Position numbers and translations under genes: made by a program. Shown here piece after piece: positions 16,732 to 26,259 of a stretch of 32,196 nt of DNA (position 1 is the stretch's first letter; every line of letters begins with the position of its first letter). This DNA comes from Cellulosilyticum sp. (GTDB taxonomy: Bacteria > Bacillota > Clostridia > Lachnospirales > Cellulosilyticaceae). Below the pieces are notes generated by a model. That model was not told where the DNA came from, did not search any database, and saw nothing but the letters and a program-made list of their open reading frames with translations. The DNA is taken from the NCBI GenBank assembly GCA_017941635.1, contig JAGAVZ010000206.1:1-32196 (forward strand), written 5' to 3'.

Positions 16732-17099
16732 AGTCTCCCCCCAACTGATACTTTGTCCTTATATCATATATATACAAGCTCTATACAGTTTATGACTGCT
16801 ACCTACCTAAAGTTTTTCTTCTTTTTTAATAACAACCTTCTGCTTTACTGTGGTCACTAACCCACCTTAAATAATCGTTTCCTCTCTCCTCTAAACAAAG
16901 CTTTATTTCCTAATACAGCAGCATCTTATGCTCTACAATACAAAAAGACATTATAGTCGTGAAATAAGTTCTTTCACTGATCTATAATGTCTTTTTTACA
17001 TCTTATTTTAGTCTATTTTTTAAGTCATTACCATTAATGATGCTTCATTCTGATATCCTAAATCTTTGTAGTGATAGCATAAAGTAATGATGCAATCTT
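16732..17099 (-). other. Intergenic stretch between the activase-type gene and the ATPase gene
   Basis: These 368 bases contain the long terminator at 16942-16996. About 200 bases of leader for the ATPase follow, with a weak TATAAG-like -10 near 16760 and no convincing -35. I see no small gene, tRNA or recognisable riboswitch. Confidence 0.5.
16942..16997 (-). terminator. Long two-part terminator after the activase-type gene
   Basis: A 15-bp perfect outer stem (16942-16956 with 16982-16996) is continued, past a small internal loop, by a 6-bp inner stem (16959-16964 with 16972-16977). T runs flank it on both strands, so it can work in both directions. Confidence 0.85.
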
Positions 17100-20000
17100 C
17101 TATTCTTCTACAGTAACTGCAACTTCTCTCAATGTCTCTTCTTCTACTTTATGAGGCATTGTTTTATTTAAGTTTCTAAAGGCAGTTGCCATCATTAATT
17201 TAATACGATTCAATTGGTTTACATGAGAAGAACCTGGATCATAATCTACCGTTACTACATTAGATAATGGATAAACACGTCTTAACTCTTTGACAATCCC
17301 TTTACCTGTTACATGATTTGGTAAACAACCAAATGGCTGCATACAGATGACATTATTCACATCATCTTCGATTAAACTTACGATTTCAGCTGTTAAGAAC
17401 CATCCTTCACCCATTTGATGCCCTAGAGATAGGATATGACCTGCACGCTCAGCTAAATGGGCAATATCATGTGGTGGTGTAAAGCGTTTACTTTTTGCCA
17501 GTGCGTCACAAATTGGTTTACGTTTTTGGTTAAGATACCAAATCACAGCATCGGCACCCATTAATCCTTTAAGTGGTTTATTTAAAACATGATATTTAAA
17601 CTTCGCATTATAGGCACAATAGAAAAAGAAATCGAGTAAATCTGGCATGACTGCCTCTCCACCTTCTGCTTCAATGGTTTCTACTACTTCATTATTGGCA
17701 TAAGGATGGAACTTTACTAAAATCTCTCCCACCAAACCTACTTTAGGCCTTTTAATCTCTAACAGTGGAATTGTATCAAACTCATGAACAAGTTGAGCCA
17801 CATTTTTCTTGAATGCTTTTTGATCACCTGAAAGTACATTTTCCTTACCAATTTCACACCACTTCTCATATAATTCATTGACTGAACCTGGTATTTTCTC
17901 ATAAGGGCGTACACGATAAAGTACACGCATGAGTAAATCCCCATATAAAAGTCCCATAATCGCACGCTTTGCTAATCCTGGTGTAATCTGAACTCCAGGA
18001 TGATTCTCTAAACCTTGCGCACTTAATGAAATAACAGGTACATAACTCATGCCACTATCTTCTAATGCTTTTCTTAGGAAACTAATATAGTTGGATGCTC
18101 TACATCCACCACCTGTTTGTGTAATAATCAGTGCAGCTTTATGCGGATTCACCTCTGGACTTTTAAGTGCTCGAAGCATCTGTCCAATAACAATAATTGC
18201 AGGATAGCAGGCATCATTATTGACATACTTTAAGCCTTCTTCCACATCCTCAGGACTTACCTTATCTAGCATCTTGACTTTATAACCTGATGCATTAAAA
18301 GCAGGCTCTAAGAATTGGAATTGGATAGGTGCCATTTGTGGTGCAATAATGGTATAGTGCTCACGCATTTCCTTTGTAAAAATAATACGTTCCTTATTTT
18401 CAGGAATCATCATTATTTGACTCATCTTACGACGTTCTTCAATAGCTGCCTTTAAAGAACGAATACGAATTTTAATCGCACCTAGATTTGCACCTTCATC
18501 AATTTTGATAAGTGTATAAATCTTACCACCTGCTTCAAGAATTTCTTGAACTTGGTCTGCTGTTACGGCATCTAAGCCACATCCAAACGAAGTCATTTGC
18601 ATAAGTTCTAGATTTGGCTGTGATTTTACAAAATAAGCTGCACGATATAAACGATTATGATATGCCCATTGATCTAAAACACGTATTGGTCGTTCAATTT
18701 CTGCCAAATGCGCCACAGAGTCTTCTGTAAGAACAGCCATACCTTCACCTGTAATAATCTCTGTTAACCCATGATTGATTTCTGGATCGAGATGATAAGG
18801 TCTGCCACTTACAACAATCCCTTCTAAATCATTTGCTTTTAAGTAAGCTAATGTTTCTTCGCCTTTCCTTGCAATATCGACTTTGAAGGCCTTTTGTTCA
18901 TTATAAGCTGCTTCTACTGCTTGACGCACCTCTCCTTTTGATACATTAAAGGCAGCTAATGCTTTAGTAAGCTCCCTTGTCACACTCTTTGGTACATCCA
19001 AATTTAAAAATGGATAAATAAACTGAACATTGTTTTCCTCTATTTCATCCATATTTTTTGCAATCACCTCTGGATATGAGGTAACGATTGGACAATTGTA
19101 ATGATTATCTCCTGTTTGATCTTCTATACGCTCATAAGGTACACATGGATAAAAAATAAATCGAATGCCTTTTTCAATTAAATCTGCAATATGCCCATGT
19201 GTTAACTTTCCTGGATAGCATACTGATTCTGATGGAATGGTTGCAATTCCTTTTTCGTATATCTTTTTATTAGAACGTGCTGAAAGCTGCACACTAAAAC
19301 CTAACTTAGTAAAGAACGTATGCCAAAATGGATAGTTTTCATATAAATTCAGTACCCTTGGAATACCAACAACACCTCTTGGTGCTTCATTAGGGTCTAG
19401 TGATTCATAGTCAAATAGGCGTTCATATTTATATTTATAGAGATTTGGTAAATCATTTTTCTTAGCAGATGCACCCAATGGCTTTTCACAACGATTGCCA
19501 TAAATAAAACGTCTACCATCACTTAAGGTATTAATTGTCAGTAAACACCTATTTTCACAACCTTTACAACGTGTCGGTGACTTCTTAATTTCTAGCGCTT
19601 TAAGTTCCTCTTTTGATAAAAGTTCATGTACTTTACTACCTTGACGTTCTTTGGCAAGTAATGCTGCTCCATAAGCTCCCATCAAGCCTGCAATATCTGG
19701 TCTAACCACATCTCTGCCTAAAACAAGTTCCATGGCACGAAGCACAGCTTCATTATAGAAAGTACCACCTTGTACCACAACATCTCCTACAATATCTTCT
19801 GTACTACGCAGCTTAATCACCTTGTAAAGCGCGTTTTTAATAACCGAATAAGAAAGTCCTGCTGAAATATCTCCAATGGCAGCGCCTTCTTTTTGCGCTT
19901 CTTTAACCTTAGAGTTCATAAAAACAGTACAACGTGTCCCTAGATCGACTGGATTTTTGGCAAGTAGCGCTTCTTGACTAAAAGCTTGTACCTCCATACT

Positions 20001-21377
20001 TAATGAACCACTAAGCATTTCAATAAAGGAACCACATCCCGAAGAACAGGCTTCATTTAAAATAACAGATTGAACCACACCATCACGAATCTTGATGCAC
20101 TTCATATCTTGTCCACCAATATCCAAAATAAAGCTTACTTCTTTAGCAAAAGCCTTAGCACCTGTATAGTGCGCAATGGTCTCAACTTCTCCATGTGCTA
20201 CTTTAAATGTATTTTGAATGAGCGCTTCTCCATAGCCTGTGACACAGGAATTAGCAATATGTACTTTTTCAGGGAGTACGTCATATAGCGCACTTAACTG
20301 CTCTGAAACTAATTTTAATGGGTCCCCCTTATTACTTCCATAAAAAGAATACAAAAGCTCCCCTGTCTCACTAATAAGGGCTATTTTGGTGGTTGTAGAA
20401 CCTGCATCAATTCCTAAATAAGCTGGCCCCTCATATTTTTCTAGCGGCACTTTTTTTACTTCATGCTGTGCATGTCTTGCTCTAAAGTTCTCTAACTCTA
20501 CCTCATTTTTAAAGAGAGAATCTAATGATTGTTCTGCTCCAAACTCTCTTGTCATATGATGTAAACCATCAATAACCTCTTCTAATAAGATACTCTCTTC
20601 TTTTTGTGCTAATAAAGAGGCACCTAATGCAACAAATAACTCTGGCTTCTCTGGAATAACCGTTTCCTTATCTGTTAACTTTAAGGTTTCAATAAAACGC
20701 TTTCTAAGCTCCGATAAGAAGTGTAATGGTCCGCCTAAAAATGCTACCTTCCCTTTAATTGGCTTACCACAAGCTAACACACTAATGGTTTGATTAACAA
20801 CTGCTTGAAAAATAGAGGCTGCTATATCTTCTTTGGCCACCCCTTCATTAATGAGTGGTTGCACATCTGTTTTTGCAAACACACCACATCTTGCAGCAAT
20901 TGGATAGATTACATGATATGATTTTGCAAGTTCATTAAGCCCCATTGCATCTGTCTCTAGCAAAGTAGCCATCTGATCGATAAAAGCGCCTGTGCCCCCT
21001 GCACAAGAACTATTCATACGTTGCTCTAAACTATTGCCAAAATAGGTAATCTTCCCATCTTCTCCACCTAACTCTATCGCAACATCTACATCTTCTATGT
21101 ATGTTTGAATCGCTTCAGTACAAGCAATAACCTCTTGAATAAATTTAAGCTTAAGAATTGTGGCAATTTCCATAGCCCCAGAACCTGTAACGGCAATTTT
21201 CACTTTTGCATTTCCTATATGTTCTATACTTTCTTTAAGCAGACGTTCTAAGGTTGTCTTAACGTCTGAATAGTGTCTTTCATAACGTGAATAAATCATT
21301 TGGAAAGCACTATTAAGATAAACGAGTTTGATGGTCGTTGAACCGACATCAATCCCAAGTGTTAATTCTTTATTCAT
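17100..21377 (-). CDS. Large 2-hydroxyacyl-CoA dehydratase activase-type protein (fused, 1425 aa)
   Basis: One polypeptide carries two activase modules of the BcrA/BadF ASKHA fold followed by dehydratase-like regions. Module 1 begins GIDVGSTTIKL (8-18) and has C125 (SCAGGTGAF) and C164 (ARCGVF). Module 2 begins GIDAGSTTTKI (322-332) and has CSSGCG at 444-449 and C483. These cysteines match those that bridge the activator dimer through a [4Fe-4S] cluster. A CKGCENRC cluster (604-611) with C630 starts the DUF2229-like part, and the C-terminus has HgdB-like segments such as QPFGCLPNH and VDYDPGSS. Relatives use ATP to push a low-potential electron. The substrate is unknown and no separate dehydratase genes lie nearby. 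Proteins of this length are common in gut clostridia. The ATG follows AAAGGAG. Confidence 0.9.
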   Translation of the reverse strand: MNKELTLGIDVGSTTIKLVYLNSAFQMIYSRYERHYSDVKTTLERLLKESIEHIGNAKVKIAVTGSGAMEIATILKLKFIQEVIACTEAIQTYIEDVDVAIELGGEDGKITYFGNSLEQRMNSSCAGGTGAFIDQMATLLETDAMGLNELAKSYHVIYPIAARCGVFAKTDVQPLINEGVAKEDIAASIFQAVVNQTISVLACGKPIKGKVAFLGGPLHFLSELRKRFIETLKLTDKETVIPEKPELFVALGASLLAQKEESILLEEVIDGLHHMTREFGAEQSLDSLFKNEVELENFRARHAQHEVKKVPLEKYEGPAYLGIDAGSTTTKIALISETGELLYSFYGSNKGDPLKLVSEQLSALYDVLPEKVHIANSCVTGYGEALIQNTFKVAHGEVETIAHYTGAKAFAKEVSFILDIGGQDMKCIKIRDGVVQSVILNEACSSGCGSFIEMLSGSLSMEVQAFSQEALLAKNPVDLGTRCTVFMNSKVKEAQKEGAAIGDISAGLSYSVIKNALYKVIKLRSTEDIVGDVVVQGGTFYNEAVLRAMELVLGRDVVRPDIAGLMGAYGAALLAKERQGSKVHELLSKEELKALEIKKSPTRCKGCENRCLLTINTLSDGRRFIYGNRCEKPLGASAKKNDLPNLYKYKYERLFDYESLDPNEAPRGVVGIPRVLNLYENYPFWHTFFTKLGFSVQLSARSNKKIYEKGIATIPSESVCYPGKLTHGHIADLIEKGIRFIFYPCVPYERIEDQTGDNHYNCPIVTSYPEVIAKNMDEIEENNVQFIYPFLNLDVPKSVTRELTKALAAFNVSKGEVRQAVEAAYNEQKAFKVDIARKGEETLAYLKANDLEGIVVSGRPYHLDPEINHGLTEIITGEGMAVLTEDSVAHLAEIERPIRVLDQWAYHNRLYRAAYFVKSQPNLELMQMTSFGCGLDAVTADQVQEILEAGGKIYTLIKIDEGANLGAIKIRIRSLKAAIEERRKMSQIMMIPENKERIIFTKEMREHYTIIAPQMAPIQFQFLEPAFNASGYKVKMLDKVSPEDVEEGLKYVNNDACYPAIIVIGQMLRALKSPEVNPHKAALIITQTGGGCRASNYISFLRKALEDSGMSYVPVISLSAQGLENHPGVQITPGLAKRAIMGLLYGDLLMRVLYRVRPYEKIPGSVNELYEKWCEIGKENVLSGDQKAFKKNVAQLVHEFDTIPLLEIKRPKVGLVGEILVKFHPYANNEVVETIEAEGGEAVMPDLLDFFFYCAYNAKFKYHVLNKPLKGLMGADAVIWYLNQKRKPICDALAKSKRFTPPHDIAHLAERAGHILSLGHQMGEGWFLTAEIVSLIEDDVNNVICMQPFGCLPNHVTGKGIVKELRRVYPLSNVVTVDYDPGSSHVNQLNRIKLMMATAFRNLNKTMPHKVEEETLREVAVTVEE

Positions 21378-21431
21378 AGCTTACTCCTTTTAGTCTTATC
21401 TATTTTCTCTCCATTATTGATTATCCTTTTT

Positions 21432-21460
21432 ATTATATAACATTTTATTATGATAAATAA
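21432..21460 (-). promoter_or_regulatory. Weak candidate promoter of the activase-type gene
   Basis: A perfect TATAAT lies at 21437-21432 on the minus strand, 55 bases before the start codon. The hexamer 17 bp upstream (TTATTT) is a poor -35, so the -10 is the only good evidence. Confidence 0.35.
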
Positions 21461-21534
21461 GACATATTTTGAATAGATTATTTTTTTACAATTTATTAAC
21501 ACTTGTTACTTTTAACTATTTCTCTAGCTTAATA

Positions 21535-21573
21535 TAAAATAAAAAGAGCCTACTCTACGAGTAAGCCCTTTTT
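21535..21573 (-). terminator. Terminator after valS
   Basis: A 15-bp stem (21541-21555 with 21559-21573) includes two pairs that are G-U when read as minus-strand RNA but A/C mismatches as plus-strand RNA. That assigns it to valS, whose stop lies 30 bases upstream. A T-rich run follows on the minus strand. Confidence 0.85.
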
Positions 21574-21602
21574 GTATCATCATAAACCATTTTTTATAAT
21601 GA

Positions 21603-24245
21603 TTATTTTTGTAATGCTACAAGACGTTCTACAACGCCAGCAAGCATTGTTTCATATTTTTCTTTTTTCGCTTTTTCTTCTTCAAGAAGGTGAGCAGGTG
21701 CTTTCGCAACAAATCCTTCATTAGAAAGTTTTTTGTTTACACGTTCTACTTCACTTTCAAGTTTTGCTTTTTCTTTATTTAAACGTTCGATTTCTTTTTC
21801 AATGTCTACAAGTTCAGCAAACGGAATGTATACTGTTGCATTTGGAATTACTACAGATACAGCGTCACTTTCGATACCAGTTGTATCTTTTTGGATTGCT
21901 ACTTCTGAAGCATAGCCAAGTACTGCAAAGAATACTTTACCATTCTCAAATGTACGAGCTACTTTTTCATCTTCTGTTACAACAAATACTTTTGCTTTTC
22001 TTGAAGGTGGTACATTCATTTCACTACGTAAGTTACGGATATTACGAACTGCTTCTTTAATTAAGCTGATTTCTTCTTCTTCAGCTTTAAAGTTCCACTC
22101 TTCTTTGAATGTTGGCCACTCAGCAAGCATAATTGTTTCTTCTTGATCTTGAAGTCCAAGGAAGATTTCTTCTGTGATAAATGGCATAGATGGGTGAAGC
22201 ATTTTAAGGATGTTTGTCATCACTGTTTTAAGTGTCCATAATGCCGCACTTCTTGTGCTGTCTTCTTTATTGTAAAGACGTGGTTTTACCATTTCGATAT
22301 ACCAGTCACAGAACTCTTCCCAAGCAAAGTCGTAAAGTTTTTGAACAGCAATACCAAGTTCGTATTTGTCCATATTTTCTGTTACATCTTTAGCAAGTGT
22401 GTTTACTTTAGAAATAATCCATTTATCTGCTGGTGTAAGGTCTTTCATATCTACTGTTAAGTTGATATCTTCCCCTTCAAAGTTCATCATAATAAAACGT
22501 GTTGCATTCCATAATTTGTTACCAAAGTTACGGTTTGCTTCTACTCTTTCATAGTAGAAACGCATATCGTTACCTGGTGCATTACCTGTAACAAGTGTGA
22601 GTCTTAATGCATCTGCACCGTATTTTTCGATCACTTCAAGTGGATCTACACCATTACCAAGAGATTTACTCATTTTACGACCATCTGCTGCACGCACTAA
22701 ACCATGGAATAAAACATCTTTGAATGGAACTTCACCCATTTGTTCAATACCTGAGAATACCATACGAATTACCCAGAAGAATAAGATATCATATCCTGTT
22801 ACAAGAACGCTTGTTGGATAGAAGTGTTCTAATTCTTCTGTTCTGTTTGGCCAACCAAGTGTTGAGAATGGCCATAATGCAGAAGAGAACCATGTATCTA
22901 ATGTATCTTCATCTTGAACGAAGTTTCCTTTACCACATTTTGTACATGTGCATGGTTTTTCTTTACTGATGATGATTTCACCACAATCTTGGCAGTAGTA
23001 TGCTGGAATTCTGTGCCCCCACCATAATTGACGAGAAATACACCAGTCACGGATATTTTCTAACCAGTGGAAGTAAGTTTTTTCAAGGCGTTTTGGTACT
23101 AAGTTCATTTCACCATTTTTAACTGCTTCAATAGCTGGTTTCGCCATTTCTTCCATTTTTACAAACCATTGTGCTTTAATCATTGGCTCAATAACAGCTT
23201 TACAACGGTCATGTGTTCCTACATTATGTGTATGTGGCTCAACTTTTACAAGGAAGCCTGCTTCATCAAGGTCAGCAACTAATGTTTTTCTTGCTTCATA
23301 GCGGTCCATACCAGCATATTTACCACAAAGGTCATTCATCGTACCATCATCGTTCATGACACAGATTTCTGGAAGGTCATGACGTTTACCAACTTCAAAG
23401 TCATTAGGGTCGTGAGCAGGTGTAATTTTTACAACACCAGTTCCAAACTCTTTATCTACATAGTTATCCGCTACTACCGGAATCTCTCTATCTACAAGAG
23501 GAATACGTACCATTTTACCAATAAGATGTGCATAACGCTCATCTTCTGGGTTAACTGCAATGGCAGTATCTCCAAGCATTGTTTCTGGACGAGTTGTTGC
23601 AAGTTGTACAAACTCATCTGATCCAACTACTGGATAGCGAAGGTGCCAGAAATGTCCTTCTTTTTCTTCGTGTTCTACCTCTGCATCAGAAATAGATGTT
23701 CCACAAACTGGACACCAGTTGATGATTCTTGAACCACGGTAGATGTATCCTTTTTCATAAAGACGGATAAATACTTCTTGTACCGCTTCTGAACATCCTT
23801 CATCCATTGTAAAACGTTCTCTATCCCAGTCACAAGATGAACCTAATTTTTTAAGTTGTTCTACAATACGACCACCGTATTGTTCTTTCCAATCCCATAC
23901 ATGTTCAAGGAATTTTTCTCTTCCTAAAGATTCTTTTGTAAGACCTTCTTTAGCAATTTTTTCTACTACTTTTACTTCTGTTGCAATACTTGCATGGTCA
24001 GTACCTGGTACCCATAATGCATTGTAACCTTGCATACGTTTGTAACGTGTTAAAATATCTTGAAGGGTATTATCAAGAGCATGACCCATGTGAAGTTGCC
24101 CTGTGATATTGGGTGGTGGCATCACAATTGTAAATGGTTTTTTACTTTTATCTACTTCTGCATGGAAATAACCTTTTTCCATCCATGTATGATACAGACG
24201 TTCTTCAACTGTACTTGGATCATAAACTTTTTCTAATTCTCTCAC
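21603..24245 (-). CDS. valS: Valyl-tRNA synthetase
   Basis: A full-length 880-residue class I synthetase that charges tRNA-Val. The HIGH-type motif HMGH is at 52-55 within PPPNITGQLHMGHA, and KMSKS is at 524-528. The editing (CP1) domain has the TTRPETMLGDTA segment at 217-228 and the GTGVVKITPAHDPND segment near 268-282. Cysteine pairs near 178-181 and 418-437 resemble zinc ribbons. The last 65 residues form the tRNA-binding coiled coil. The start is GTG at 24245-24243, with AAGGAGG seven bases upstream. It lies behind a 70-aa gene and a valine T-box leader, so it is probably controlled by uncharged tRNA-Val. I see no hairpin with a U run between the T-box and valS. Confidence 0.98.
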   Translation of the reverse strand: MRELEKVYDPSTVEERLYHTWMEKGYFHAEVDKSKKPFTIVMPPPNITGQLHMGHALDNTLQDILTRYKRMQGYNALWVPGTDHASIATEVKVVEKIAKEGLTKESLGREKFLEHVWDWKEQYGGRIVEQLKKLGSSCDWDRERFTMDEGCSEAVQEVFIRLYEKGYIYRGSRIINWCPVCGTSISDAEVEHEEKEGHFWHLRYPVVGSDEFVQLATTRPETMLGDTAIAVNPEDERYAHLIGKMVRIPLVDREIPVVADNYVDKEFGTGVVKITPAHDPNDFEVGKRHDLPEICVMNDDGTMNDLCGKYAGMDRYEARKTLVADLDEAGFLVKVEPHTHNVGTHDRCKAVIEPMIKAQWFVKMEEMAKPAIEAVKNGEMNLVPKRLEKTYFHWLENIRDWCISRQLWWGHRIPAYYCQDCGEIIISKEKPCTCTKCGKGNFVQDEDTLDTWFSSALWPFSTLGWPNRTEELEHFYPTSVLVTGYDILFFWVIRMVFSGIEQMGEVPFKDVLFHGLVRAADGRKMSKSLGNGVDPLEVIEKYGADALRLTLVTGNAPGNDMRFYYERVEANRNFGNKLWNATRFIMMNFEGEDINLTVDMKDLTPADKWIISKVNTLAKDVTENMDKYELGIAVQKLYDFAWEEFCDWYIEMVKPRLYNKEDSTRSAALWTLKTVMTNILKMLHPSMPFITEEIFLGLQDQEETIMLAEWPTFKEEWNFKAEEEEISLIKEAVRNIRNLRSEMNVPPSRKAKVFVVTEDEKVARTFENGKVFFAVLGYASEVAIQKDTTGIESDAVSVVIPNATVYIPFAELVDIEKEIERLNKEKAKLESEVERVNKKLSNEGFVAKAPAHLLEEEKAKKEKYETMLAGVVERLVALQK

Positions 24246-24361
24246 CTTTATTCCTCCTTAATTATGCAACTATTACTTTTTTGCATAGCTGCTTACTCTC
24301 AATCTTTTTTATTGTAATGATTTCATCTACGTAGCAGTTCGTAGCTTACAATTACAATTTA

Positions 24362-24574
24362 TTAGCGTATCATATTACCCATCGCTAGAAAAGCAAGACC
24401 TAACACAGCAACAACGCCACCTGCCAATTTAACAGCAATGACTGCACCACTAGTTAACAGCTTTAATTCTCTTTCATCCTCTGGACTTAGTTTTGTTTTA
24501 CCTCGTACGATACGCTTTGCAAAAAAGAAGACCATTAGGCCAATACATAATAATACAAATCCGATTAGCTCCAT
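24362..24574 (-). CDS. Small two-helix membrane protein between T-box and valS
   Basis: A 70-residue protein I do not recognise. It has a first membrane helix at about 2-20, a charged loop (RIVRGKTKLSPEDERELKLL), and a second glycine/alanine-rich helix at about 43-66, with a basic C-terminus. The ATG at 24574-24572 has AAAGGAG six bases upstream, so it is well set up for translation. It is the first gene after the valine T-box terminator and is followed after 116 bases by valS, so its expression should rise on valine-tRNA starvation together with valS. Whether it has anything to do with valine or is a bystander cannot be told from sequence. Confidence 0.7.
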   Translation of the reverse strand: MELIGFVLLCIGLMVFFFAKRIVRGKTKLSPEDERELKLLTSGAVIAVKLAGGVVAVLGLAFLAMGNMIR

Positions 24575-24651
24575 CTTTTTCTCCTTTTCACTTCTTAGCA
24601 GCAGTTCCAGCTTTTAATACTTATACTAGTTATTACTTATAGTATAAACAT

Positions 24652-24945
24652 CAAAAAAGCTGCCTCGTCCAATCTAAGGACGAAACAGCTCGCGGTACCA
24701 CCTTAATTCTCTATAATAAATGATTATAAAGCACTCTTTATCAGCGTTAACGGGCTTACCCGCTCTTCTCTACTTCTATTTAAATCAAAGTCTAATCTTA
24801 ATTACTTTTATTAAATCTTTCAAGAAAAGTGCTCCAAAGCTACCTTCTAGTGCTCTTTTTGTAAGAAGACTTTCAGCTTATAATCTTCTCTCTCTAGCCT
24901 TAAGTGACACTATACTCCTCTTTATCATCGCATCATTATTTTATT
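24652..24945 (-). ncRNA. Valine-specific T-box leader RNA
   Basis: Read on the minus strand, Stem I begins near 24930 (GATGATAAAGAGGAG) and carries the AGAGAG and GCTGAAAG elements of its distal part. The specifier region reads GAAGGTAGCTTTGGAG; by analogy with other T-boxes the specifier is GTA (24843-24841), a valine codon, followed by the usual purine. The T-box sequence GGTGGTACCGCG is at 24702-24691, and its UGGU would pair with the ACCA end of uncharged tRNA-Val. It is followed at once by the terminator. Charged tRNA gives termination; uncharged tRNA gives read-through into the 70-aa gene and valS. Confidence 0.93.
24653..24690 (-). terminator. Conditional terminator of the T-box
   Basis: A 13-bp stem (24658-24670 with 24678-24690, two G-U pairs on the minus strand), a seven-base loop and six T follow. 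Its upstream arm adjoins the T-box sequence, so the antiterminator and terminator compete as the T-box mechanism requires. Confidence 0.9.
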
Positions 24946-24951
24946 ACTATC

Positions 24952-24980
24952 ATTTTATGCAGATGTGCGAACTTTGTCAA
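24952..24980 (-). promoter_or_regulatory. Promoter of the T-box transcript
   Basis: On the minus strand, a consensus TTGACA (24980-24975), a 17-bp spacer and TAAAAT (24957-24952) are found. The -35 is inside the last codons of the 376-aa gene and the -10 overlaps its stop codon. Transcription should start near 24945. Confidence 0.8.
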
Positions 24981-26085
24981 GCATGTTCTCACCAGAATAC
25001 ACTTCCAGACAAGCTTCGACTTCTTCTTTTAGAGTAGAATCTAGTGCCAACATTGAAATTTCTTTCCATAACTCTTCTTCATATTCAACAAGTGCTTTAA
25101 GTTGTTCTTCTGTCTTTTCACGGTCTTCATCGATAAGTTTCATTTCATTTAGCATTTTAGGCTGCAAAATCCAATCCGCTAAGTCCCCAATATCTTCCAG
25201 AAGAATATCTTTCTTATGTAAAATATCTAAAATCTCTTCTTCAATCTCTGTAAGTGCATCATTCATCTGTAAATAAATACGCTCATTGTTTTTATTCTTT
25301 AAATAACGATTATAGTAAATCTCTAACTTTGCTACACTATCTACACCTAATTTTTGATATTGAAAATCTAAGTAACGTGTTTGATGGAAAAATTTAATCT
25401 TTGACTTGTTTAAATATTTAACTGCCTTTTGTTGCAAAATCCCATTATCCTTAATCTCTTTCTCTAACTTTTCCTTGATTAAGACAAGGGCCACAATAAA
25501 GATAAGCATCACTGCTACGATACAGCTTAAAACAATCCAAATCCTTTCTCTTAGAATTTGTAATAAGACAAAAGAAACCAAAAGGCTTACCCCTAATAAA
25601 ACAACAAATACAAAACTAATGCCTCTTAGGAATTTATACCCTGCAATAAGCGCTTCTCTTTCATCTTCTAAATCAGCTCTTTCCTCTTGCAAATAGAAGA
25701 TATGACTTTCTGTTTGTCCCTTACGTTTCTCTGCATCTTGCATTTCCTTGATTAAATCTGGTATTTCTTCTTCATACTTACTAAGACGTACTAAAGCTGC
25801 ATTGGTACTAATAAGTCGCCCTTTAAGATTTTGTTTCTTTTCTTCGATCCCTTTTGCACGTTGTGCTAATATATTAATTTTTGTGACTGCTTCTTGATCT
25901 AAGTTTTCATATTGTTTATGTGCCTCTTCTTTTATATTAAGTTCTTGTATGTAATGGTGTATACGTTGCTTTTTAATGGTCACCTCTTCAAGTTCATTAA
26001 ATATTTCTTGAACATTGCTCACTTCTAGACTCTGAACTTGCCTTGGTTTAAATAGTGTTTTGAATAACTCTTTAATCCCTTTCAC
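24955..26085 (-). CDS. Uncharacterised coiled-coil protein with a central membrane hairpin
   Basis: A 376-residue protein without a recognised family. Long charged coiled coils run over about 20-150 and 204-370. Between them are two adjacent membrane segments (about 155-177 and 182-203) joined by a very short turn (RERI), so both coiled coils should lie on the same, probably cytoplasmic, face. No enzyme motif is visible; a scaffold or membrane-organising role would be a guess. The start is GTG at 26085-26083 with GAGGG about six bases upstream; the nearby ATG is out of frame. No terminator follows, and its stop codon overlaps the T-box promoter, so read-through into the T-box leader is expected. 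Confidence 0.75.
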   Translation of the reverse strand: MKGIKELFKTLFKPRQVQSLEVSNVQEIFNELEEVTIKKQRIHHYIQELNIKEEAHKQYENLDQEAVTKINILAQRAKGIEEKKQNLKGRLISTNAALVRLSKYEEEIPDLIKEMQDAEKRKGQTESHIFYLQEERADLEDEREALIAGYKFLRGISFVFVVLLGVSLLVSFVLLQILRERIWIVLSCIVAVMLIFIVALVLIKEKLEKEIKDNGILQQKAVKYLNKSKIKFFHQTRYLDFQYQKLGVDSVAKLEIYYNRYLKNKNNERIYLQMNDALTEIEEEILDILHKKDILLEDIGDLADWILQPKMLNEMKLIDEDREKTEEQLKALVEYEEELWKEISMLALDSTLKEEVEACLEVYSGENMLDKVRTSA

Positions 26086-26196
26086 ATTTTTCCCTCTACT
26101 TCTCTCATTCTATTTTTATCATCCTATCATATTTTGTTTTAAATAAGAACCCATTTTCTTAGATTCACTGCAATTTTCATCTTTTTATAACATAAA

Positions 26197-26237
26197 TAAC
26201 CAAAAAGCTCTCTCTAAAATATATTAGAAAGAGCTTT
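26197..26237 (-). terminator. Terminator after the S1-domain gene
   Basis: A 14-bp stem (26204-26217 with 26224-26237, one G-U pair), a six-base loop and five T follow on the minus strand, 23 bases past the stop codon. Confidence 0.85.
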
Positions 26238-26259
26238 ATAGCTTAAATTAAATGATTGA

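Noticed and set aside
16800-16930. GGTGGGTTAGTGACCAC on the minus strand as a possible second T-box
   Set aside because: The invariant GGTGGTACCGCG core and a following terminator are missing.
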